DNA of 64,000 nt from Vandiemenella viatica (taxonomy: Eukaryota > Arthropoda > Insecta > Orthoptera > Morabidae). The position numbers and the translations under genes were made by a program. Numbering within the stretch: the first letter of the stretch is position 1; the number at the start of each line of letters is the position of its first letter. The stretch covers positions 218,777,473 to 218,841,472 of the forward strand of contig JARYHS010011408.1 in NCBI GenBank assembly GCA_031002005.1. Reading direction: 5' to 3'. The notes beneath the pieces are model-generated. The model was not told the DNA's origin. It saw nothing but the letters and a program-made list of their open reading frames with translations, and made no database searches. Shown here piece by piece: positions 56,597-64,000 of the stretch.

Positions 56597-56918
56597 CTTG
56601 CAGATAGCGGGTGTATGCCAAATAACTTGGCGCTGTGGCTAGGTATATAATTCTGAGACTGGACACATGGTCAAGGAAAGACAGAGGGAACATTTTAAAA
56701 ATAACGACGTCAGCAAACAACATTCATCTGACAGTGGGAACGCTATTTTATACAGTGACACGAGTGTACTGGTTCAGTATAGCAGATGGTGGCCGCGGCA
56801 AGTCAGAGAAGTTATGGAAATAATAATAATAATAAAAGACCAGGTAATACGAACGCTGGCAGTGGGTTACAACTTGACCAAATATGGTGATGCTTGCTTA
56901 GGAAACAGCAGGACGTAA
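56597..56918 (+). pseudogene. GIY-YIG endonuclease C-terminal fragment (Penelope-like), right arm
   Basis: The frame read from 56667 gives MVKERQREHFKNNDVSKQHS and VLVQYSRWWPRQVREVMEI. Upstream in another frame is a degraded V-Y-Q-I...T-G-x-x-V-K-x-R-x-x-E-H pattern. T-G-(R/H)-x-V-K-x-R-x-x-E-H and R-W-W-P-R-x-V-R-E are known features of the GIY-YIG domain and C-terminus of Penelope-like polymerases. The first Y-I-G and several catalytic residues are damaged. Confidence 0.55.
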
Positions 56919-56961
56919 GCCCCCATACGACCGGCCACGCCGGCGGCGAGAGCTTCAGTGA

Positions 56962-57315
56962 AGGCGCGTTCCCACGATCCCTTGTAACGAAGGTGAGACG
57001 GGACGGGACCTCATTAGCCGAAGTGTAGGGACGACCGCGGGCCGCAGGTTAGACCTAGCTTACCCCGCCGCCACCTCCGCACCACGTTGCCTAGTGTCGT
57101 TTGGCACAGAGCACTTTACAGCAACAGAAGGGGTGCGCACCGCTGCTGCAAACCGATGGCAACAGCGCACCGCTACACACGCCTGTGATGTTTACCGACT
57201 CAGAGTAGGTAGCTGCGTCTCGTCTCCGCTAGCAGAGGCGGCCCTGTTCCCATGGCGTGTGGTTGAGTATTCGTCCCGTCTCGCCTTCGTTATAAGGGAT
57301 CTTGGGAACGCGCCT
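56962..57315. mobile_element. MITE nested in the Penelope right arm, 44-bp TIRs, TGA target duplication
   Basis: Left TIR 56962-57005 (AGGCGCGTTCCCACGATCCC...) and right TIR 57272-57315 are inverted copies with 3 mismatches in 44. TGA flanks both sides (56959-56961, 57316-57318). The paralogous left arm preserves the empty site as GTGACGTCAC (56231-56240), so the insertion point is exact. GC-rich interior, no ORF. A 3-bp duplication fits several superfamilies; TGA is unusual for PIF/Harbinger (TWA). Confidence 0.9.
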
Positions 57316-57463
57316 TGACGTCACTCCTAACGGTTAGCGCGCTCTGAGGAAGCTATATATACACGGTAGTGATTCCAGCCATGTTAGTCCTCTGCAGAAA
57401 GCCAAAGAACGATAGCTGAAACGTGAGGTTTTAATGAACTCACTTGGTTTCACCCTGACAACC

Positions 57464-58572
57464 AAGATTAAATCGAAAATAACCGCGGAAGTCTGCGAAA
57501 CCATAATTAGGCAGAATCAAATCGATGAAAATAAATGTGTCTATTAAGAGGATGGTCTGAAGAAATCTAGTTCTCCATCAGCAGATGATTCCGTTATGTT
57601 ATTTTATTTCGTAACTCGCGGAGTTCCCGGCGTTTCCCGGTATAGTTGGCGTAGATTTACCCGTACGCTATTTTTATTCCCGCAATGAGAAACATTTGTA
57701 CAAAGATTCATAAAATTCCCGCGAACTTTTTTTTCGGAATTAAAGCAAACCTAGATTCACACGCCTCCTACCAAGAAACGGATGAGTTGAAGTTTATTTG
57801 CACGTAAACTATTTTCATTCATCCGAAAAGGTTCATTTGTATCAAGCTTCATTAATTTGGTCAAGACATTGCATTACTACATTACTAAATAACGCTATAG
57901 TATGTTAGAAAATTACATTTGATTCAATTGCGAAGTGAAGTGGATATAATTTTTGCTAGAAAAGCCAGATACTTTAACTCCGCAGATTCATCCTTTTATA
58001 CAAATATCAAAAGTGAATCCGGAATAACATTATCGTAAACCGAAGACTAATGCAGATGGCCAAAGACATGCTTAAAGAAAATCTCTATTGTTTTTACGGC
58101 TATCTATGGCGTTTAAAAATTGAATATCCCGAATTAAAGGAAAGAATGCTTCAAGTTTTGTTGAATATGCAAAATAGTTATTATTGTAAAGTTATCTTAT
58201 TGCTTTCATTAAAGTGTATGGTCAGAGACATTGTAATGGTGTTTTTAGTGGGAAGCATCTAGTGGTTCCATCTGTGGTATTCCTCACCGTAAGTTCAGAA
58301 TTTCATTTAATGTTCCGGCGTTATGTGAGTAGAAGCATAAGACATGCCAAACAACTGAGTGAGATTCTAAGCTTTAAAACGGTGAAAACACCATCGAAAT
58401 CTTCGCAGTAGATTTCGAGTTTTTCTGGCACAAAAATACCCGGTTTTCGTCTCATATATTTCGTAATAAGTCCTGAATAAAGGCTGTACAATTAATATAT
58501 TATTTAAAAATGAACTTGGAACACTGTTAAAAAGCTTGAGGAGAGGAAACGACTATTTTCAAAATTAGTTTT
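57464..58572. other. No supported gene
   Basis: The open frames 58050-58262 and 58214-58411 overlap, lack domains and are probably chance. Confidence 0.3.
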
Positions 58573-58780
58573 TTTTTCTGTTTTGGATGAGCTGGATTCA
58601 CGCAAAAACCAATAGTTGGATTTTGATTGGGTTTCGAATAATGTTCATCCGCTAGTCGTGGGGGTAAAACAGTTTATGTTTCAGTTTGATGTGAAATCAG
58701 AAAGCTGAGAAATCTGAGATAAAAGTGTCCACAAATTAATATCCGTTTTACGTTGAAAGAGATTCACTAAAGAAATACAA
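58573..58780 (+). repeat. Unclassified dispersed repeat, copy 2
   Basis: Collinear with 53540-53755 (see that entry). The 3' end differs (AAAGAAATACAAG). Confidence 0.65.
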
Positions 58781-58858
58781 GTAAGATTAGGCTATTTCGA
58801 AGTCTAATTACTTATTGTGATTTCAGCGTACGAATGGCATCGCATCAGTAGCAGGAAA

Positions 58859-59990
58859 TACACTGATCATCCAGAACATTGTAACCACCTACCTAATAGC
58901 CGGCATGTTCGTCTTTGGCACGGATAGCAGAGGCGACGCATCATGGCATTGAAGCAAAGAGGTTTTGGTAGGTCACTGGAGGGATTTGGTAATACAACTG
59001 CAGGCACAAGTCACCTAATTCCCGTAAATTCCGGAGAGGAGGGTGATGACCTCTGACGCCACGTTCAATCACATCCCAGATGTGTTCGATCGGGTTGCAA
59101 CTCGCCACTGTGTCCCTCGTACCACTCTATCACACTCCTAGAACTGTGATATGGTGCATTATCTTGTTGAAAAATGCCACTGACGTTGGGAAACATGGTC
59201 ATCATGAAAGGGTGTACGTGGTCTGCAACCAGTGTACGATACTTATTGGCCATCATGGTGCCTTGCACAAGCTCCACAGAACCCATGGATGCCGACGTGA
59301 ATGTTCCCCAGAGCATAATTCAGCCACCGCTAGCTTGTCTTCGTCCCGCAGTAAAGATCTAAAGAACCTATTCCCCAGGAAAACGACGGATTCGCACGTT
59401 CCCATCGGCATGATGAAGAAGGTATCGTGATTCATCAGACCATGCAACGCTCTGCCACTGCGCCAACGTCCAGTGACGATTGTCAAGTGCACATTTCAGT
59501 CGTAGTTGCCGATGTCGTGGTGTTAACATTGGCACATGCATGGGCCGTCGGCTGTGGAGGCCCATCGTTCAGACACACTTGTACTCTTCCCAGCATTAAA
59601 GTCTGATGTTAGTTCCGCCACAGTTCTCCGCCTGTCCTATTTTACCTGTGTGCCTAGCCTACGACGTCCGACAACTGTATTGAGGGGTGGCCACCCAACC
59701 CCTCGACGTTTGGACTTGATTTCATCATGATTTCTCCACTATTTGAAGACACTCACCACAGCACTACTCGAACACCAGACAAGTCGTGCAGTTTCCCAAT
59801 TGCTCGTGCCGAGCTTCCGGGATATCACAATTTGCCCTCGGTCAAACTCAGATAGGTCGCGCGTCTTCCCCATTCTATACAAGGATAGAAGTCCTCATTC
59901 TCATTTAAGAGCAAATTTTTTGTAATGATTGAGAGACTACGCTGGTCATCTGGTGTCATATTTGGGTTATGATCACAACATGACACTGTA
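58859..59990 (-). mobile_element. Tc1/mariner transposon, nearly full length, inactive
   Basis: Left terminus ACACTGATCATCCAGAACAT is a Tc1-type end. The right end (…GATCACAACATGACACTGTA, to about 59990) is its degraded inverted partner. The transposase runs on the minus strand over the interior. Confidence 0.8.
58910..59873 (-). pseudogene. Tc1 transposase, frameshifted
   Basis: The start codon at 59873 opens MGKTRDLSEFDRGQIVISR (first helix-turn-helix), and a GRRRLGT-like second half follows with stops. Then RHWTLAQWQSVAWSDESRYL (first catalytic Asp, in SDE), MLWGTFTS, KYRTLVADHVHPFMMTMFP and GIFQQDNAPYHSS (second Asp) appear in three frames (59565-59368, 59492-59253, 59316-59065). After VIEWYE a damaged ...PDLNPIEHLWD-like third acidic motif is near 59080. 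The C-terminal LPQE-like segment extends to about 58920. D-D-E type cut-and-paste transposase; not functional. Confidence 0.85.
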
Positions 59991-60004
59991 ATAGAGAATG
60001 ATGG

Positions 60005-60235
60005 GTGAGGAATAACTTTTCGGTCTCTAGAAGATCCTGGTTCGATACCGGGTTCTGCAATTGAGATTTCAATTCCCCAGTTCTTTAAATTTGAAATCAC
60101 TCAAGACCAATACCGCAATGAGCCTGTCGTTTAGGTAATGGCTAATATCGTTCCAGTTCCTGGACCATAATCCCTCATGGTCCTAATGATTTCACTGTCA
60201 GCAAGTCTTTTGGACCGAATATGAAAAGGACTAGC
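60005..60235 (+). mobile_element. tRNA-like SINE, family D (tentative)
   Basis: GATCCTGGTTCGATACCGGGTTC is a tRNA T-arm with B box GGTTCGATACC and a closing CCGGG. The expected A box lies in TGATGGGTGAGGAATAAC but is weak. The body contains GGACCATAATCCCTCATGGTCC. It ends before the LINE at 60262. Confidence 0.45.
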
Positions 60236-60261
60236 CAAACCTTTGCCAAAAGTGTATTGTT

Positions 60262-61098
60262 TCATTTAATTTAATTTCGATGGAGTACACGCTCCGGTGG
60301 AAATTTCCCTACACACAGATTTTCCCTCTTTCCTGTAACTACCTACCTTTGCCCTCTACAAATTTCAACTTTAAATTCTTTCAATGATTTTCGTAAATTA
60401 TTCATCAATTCTCTTGGTCACTTATTCTAATCCCTGACCCCCTTACCTGCAAAAGAAAATCTTCCCACACCCTTGTGCCTGAAATCGAGTCCCAGTTGTG
60501 GTCATGGTCATCTCTTCGCTTCCATGCATTATTTTAAATTCTTACACCGATATCTTTTCACGCCTCATCACCAATATACGCCTTGTACACTCCCATGACT
60601 CTCTTCACCGTCCTCCTGTCTTGCAATAAATCTCATTCCAGCTCTTTTATCATATTGGTTACTGCTTGTGTTCTACAGTAATTTCAAGAGACAAATCTAG
60701 CAGCCATTCTCTGCACCCCCTCAAACTCCTGTATTTGATACCCAAAATGTGGGTACCATACCACACCACCATATACAAGTCTGATCAAAGTTTTATAATT
60801 CCTTTACTTCTCTCGAACATCTCCTCATCACTTTCTTCAACAAGTGAAGGATTTTGAAACCTTTTCCTACTACCTGTTCAATCTGTGCTGACCAGTTGAG
60901 CTTGTTAACAAATGTTATGCCACGGTGCTTACGTTTCAAGTCTTCAACAAGCAATTCTTTCCCCATCTTATAATCATAATCAGCCTTTGTTTTTTTTTTT
61001 ATCTGTCTATCTAATAAGCTAACCCTTCTTTGGATTTATCTTCATCCCATGTTTACCAATCCAGCTAAATATCCTGTCCAAATCACTCTAGTCATCAC
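60262..61098 (-). mobile_element. CR1/L2-like LINE 3' fragment
   Basis: ATTTAATTTAATTTCGATGG 3' tail, the CACGCTCCGGTGG palindrome, GAATCGAGTCCCAG-like, and upstream the CAATTCTTTCCCC(A)TCTTATAATC and CCCATGTTTACCAATCCAG segments, all in the order of 4780-5620. It ends abruptly at about 61098. No open frame. Confidence 0.9.
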
Positions 61099-62093
61099 TT
61101 TCCAGCCAGTGTACAAATATCAAAATGGATCGATCCATTCAGATACTTTTTCTATATGCCAAAATGTCTAAAAATAGATCTGCGTAATGTGCTAAAAAAA
61201 CCTAAAGATGAAACGTACTTAGGAGTAAGGTCTAATGCGAATTTTATACAGACTTGTCTTGACTGAAGTTCAACTTAGTTGTCAGGGGACAGAGGCTTTA
61301 GTTACAGCTCAGTGCTTCAGTTACTTATTATCGGCAGATTTACTGTACCCTGTTCACCCTCAACTGGCGGCTCAAGGTCATGCTCGTCTTGCGCCTTTCC
61401 TTACCTCACCGTCCCCTCCATTTCCTTACCCGTCCGAGCAGTTCGCTGTATCTACGCAACCGAGTGGTAAAATTTTCCGCAGGCAATCTTTACCCTACAC
61501 ATGTAGGAGTAAGGGCAACATAGTAAGTGAGCATAAATAGAGTGACCTTGAGCCGCCTCTTTTAACGGAAAGCGCTATAGCCTGTCAGAAAAAATTAACA
61601 AACCGAAAACCTAATTTTCCTCAGTACCTGCTATTTTCTGAAGAATAGAACAAGGAGACTGCAAAAATCAGTATTACTTGGTTGCATAAATTTTTTGTTC
61701 CTTATTTATTAATCTTATTCCATGGAGCCCTGCTGAGGAAGGACCTCCGGGATGTTAACTTATCATCGTTAACACAGGTGCAGCAGAAGAGTATTAAGTG
61801 AAAAAGTATTATATATTACACATAAAAAATTAAAGACTAATATTTTTAAAAAGGAACATTAGATACGGTTCATTTTAAATTCTTGATTGGAATGTCAAGT
61901 AATTTTTTTCTTGGTGTAGGTAATTGGAGAGGAATATAACTGTCCAGTGTAACTTAAGTATTTTAACAACTTGATAAGCATTTGGTTGCAAGAAATAACA
62001 CCGAATAATCACTATTCAGTTAGGTTTAATATTTTTTTTCGCGAGTTCTACAATAACATTACACAGTACACACAGAATTGGCATCGACTCGAC
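61099..62093. other. No supported gene
   Basis: A frame at 61235-61540 (101 codons) has no domain. Otherwise AT-rich. Confidence 0.3.
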
Positions 62094-62359
62094 CAGGAGC
62101 GGATCCAGGGGGGGGGGGGCTAGGAGGCTCAAGCCCCCCCCCCAAGTATCTAGGTCCACCCCCGACACTGTAATTTTGGAGACCTTTATTTTTTTTTAGC
62201 TCTACGGATTTGAGGCCCGAGAAGGCTATAAAGACTACCCTAAGGCCGACTCAAGCCCCCCCCCCAAAAAATCAAAATCCACTGAAGGCAAGCCCTCTGA
62301 ACCAAATTTCATTCAAGCCAAGCCCCCCCCCCCAAACCAAAATCCTGGATCCGCCCCTG
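62094..62359. mobile_element. hAT-type MITE, second copy, inverted relative to 1114
   Basis: Starts CAGGAGCGGATCCAGG and ends CCTGGATCCGCCCCTG. Flanks GACTCGAC (62086-62093) and GACTCGAC (62360-62367) are an exact 8-bp target duplication. The interior carries runs of 9-13 G or C, and the minus strand is collinear with 1114-1368. Confidence 0.93.
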
Positions 62360-62737
62360 GACTCGACCAAAAATACTAAACACACAATACAATCATACGA
62401 ATATTTCAGAGATTCTAATTTTCTATAAACTTACAACTCAGCTGCTGAATAACCTAACTCGTCTCTGCCGCTTGTTCATATAGACGTTACAGAAATATCT
62501 AAAAATTTTAAAGTGTTCCGACCGACTTTTCTTGAATTGTAACCATAACAATTAAATCCATACAAAATTAATTACAGATTGTACAAAATCACTCACAATC
62601 ATTCGAAAACTTCTTGGCATGAAAGTTAATATTGTTTACATGCAATTACTAACAAAATTGTCAACATAAACCAGTCCAAACCGTCGTAAATTGTCCTCCA
62701 AACATCCTAACTCACATCAACACAATTACAAACTTTT
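62360..62737. other. AT-rich spacer
   Basis: Nothing recognised. Confidence 0.3.
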
Positions 62738-64000
62738 AAATAATTTAATTTAATTAAATTGCAATGGAGCACAGGCTCCAGTTACAATTTCCTTAAACAT
62801 CCAACTTCCCCTTGTCATACACCACCTACATTTGCCCTCGCAAATTTTAACTTTAAATTCTTTCACCGTTTTTTTGTAAATTATTCATAATTTCCCTTGG
62901 TATCTTATTTCAATCCCTGACACCCTTACCTAAAAAAGAGAATCTTCCTACACCCTTGTGCCTGAAATCCAGTGCCAGCTTGTGGTCACGGTCATCTTTT
63001 CCCTTCCATGCACTACTTTTCATACCTACACCAATATCTTTCCATGCCTCGTCACCAATATACGCCTTGTACACTCCCATGACCCTCCTCCTGTCTTGCA
63101 ATGAATCCCATTCCAGCTCTTTTATCATATCTGTTACTGATTGCGTTCTGCTATAATTTCCAGAAACAAATCCAGCAACCCTTTTTTTTTTGCACCCTCT
63201 CCAAAATGTGGTCCCCATAATACACTACCATATTCAAGCAATGGTCTGACCAAAGTTTTGTAAACCAGTTCCTTCACTTCTTTCGTACATCCCCTCATCA
63301 CTCTCTCCAACACGTACAGAATTTTGAAACCTTTTCCTACCACCTGTCCAATGTGTCCTGCCCATTTAAGCCTGTTATCAAATGTAATTCCAAGATATTT
63401 ACATTTCAATTCTTCAACAAGCAATTACTTTCCCACCTTGTAATCATAATTAACCTTTTGTTTTTTATTTGTGTATCTAGTAAGCTGACTCTTCTTTGCA
63501 TTTATCTTCATCCCAAGTTTACCAACCCAACTATATATCCTGTCTACATCACCATGCAACTGTTTCCAGTCCTCTACCGTTTGATTCTTTTATATAGCAT
63601 TATCTCATCTGCAAACAATCTAATTTCTGATACTAACCAATCAACACAATTATTCATTAGAATAACGAATAGCAATGGTGCCAATACGCTACCCTTTGGC
63701 ACTCCCATTTTTACATCCACTTCTTTTGATACTGCATTTCCTACCCTAACTTTCTGTTTTCTACCTTTAAAAACTCTCCTAAACAGAAAATCACTTTCTC
63801 AACCACTCCAATAGTTTTTACCTTATTTACTACCATTTTATGGCTCACTCTGTCAAAAGCCTCTGAAAGATCTAGTGCTACACTATCAACTTGGCCTCAT
63901 TTGTCCACTTCATCTGAAATATCTTGCATATATTCCACCAACTGAGATTCGCATGAATATCCTTGCCTAAAGCCATGTCGCCTACTTGAAAACCACTTAC
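62738..64000 (-). mobile_element. CR1/L2-like LINE, running off the window
   Basis: 3' tail TTTAATTTAATTAAATTGCA at about 62743, then the C-terminal block in frame 63218-62910 (RTQSVTDMIKELEWDSLQDR, YIGDEAWKDIGVGMKSSAWK). Next comes frame 63424-63134 (CKYLGITFDNRLKWAGHIGQ, KTLVRPLLEYGSVLWGPHF), then RT sequence beyond 63500 up to the SKAFDRVSH region near 63860. The element continues outside the window. It is a close relative of 4780-8175. Confidence 0.92.

Larger units (their letters stand above)
56085..57463. mobile_element. Penelope-like element: two head-to-head 3' fragments forming a 510-bp-arm palindrome
   Basis: The left arm 56085-56594 (minus sense) and right arm 56597-57463 (plus sense) are inverted copies. 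Once the 354-bp MITE and its duplicated 3 bp are discounted, the right arm is 510 bp, equal to the left. Each arm, read outward, starts in a GIY-YIG-type endonuclease coding segment and continues through a WWPR(Q/R)VRE-like C-terminus and a 3' non-coding part. That part ends in GAAACGTGAGG/GGTTTCAC-type sequence. Penelope-like elements encode RT plus GIY-YIG and are often found as inverted or tandem partial copies. Confidence 0.7.

Noticed and set aside
1..64000. CRISPR arrays, operons, bacterial promoters
   Set aside because: None seen; the sequence is eukaryotic, with tRNA-headed SINEs, LINEs and splice signals.

Overview
This is a repeat-dense eukaryotic (animal) window. It has no operons, ribosome binding sites or compact ORFs. 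AT-rich, apparently unique DNA is broken up by fragments of almost every arthropod transposon class. The mixture of tRNA-headed SINEs, CR1/Jockey/RTE-like LINEs, Ty3/gypsy, Penelope-like, Tc1 and hAT/MITE elements points to an arthropod, most likely an insect with a large genome. The species cannot be named from sequence alone. There is one assembly gap of exactly 1000 N (9143-10142).

Layout. 1-4779: end of a host gene on the + strand. Its last coding exon (2314-2418) ends in an acidic tail and carries a YLDL motif like receptor tyrosine kinases (tentatively FGF receptor type). Upstream is intron holding a LINE fragment and an hAT-type MITE; downstream is about 2.3 kb of AT-rich probable 3' UTR or intergenic DNA. 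4780-8175: the longest LINE copy (minus strand), a CR1/L2-like element whose first ORF ends in an SGNH-esterase-like domain; decayed by frameshifts. 10140-15906: a Ty3/gypsy retrotransposon (minus strand) with both LTRs, gag, protease, RT, RNase H and integrase. The LTRs differ at one base in 361 but the ORFs carry several frameshifts, and each LTR contains a tRNA-like Pol III A/B-box module. 16-36 kb: SINEs of several families, a second broken gypsy, an hAT-like element, a tandem 5S-rRNA-derived block followed by a hammerhead-ribozyme-like fold, Tc1 remnants and LINE tails. 36-52.7 kb: mostly AT-rich and unannotatable, with a 35-bp-TIR MITE, a Jockey-like LINE split by a SINE, an RTE-like LINE and one CpG-rich island (51840-52260). 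52.7-64 kb: more copies of the 4780-8175 LINE, a 510-bp-arm palindrome made of two head-to-head Penelope-like fragments with a nested MITE, a nearly complete dead Tc1 transposon, and two further MITEs.

Functional reading. Only the terminal exon at 2314 is a convincing host coding segment. Everything else recognisable is mobile DNA, nearly all of it dead. The most novel-looking structures combine known parts in unusual ways: Pol III promoter boxes inside a gypsy LTR, 5S-derived Pol III boxes upstream of a hammerhead-like fold, and the symmetric Penelope palindrome with a datable nested insertion. No family name could be checked against a database; assignments rest on motifs read directly.
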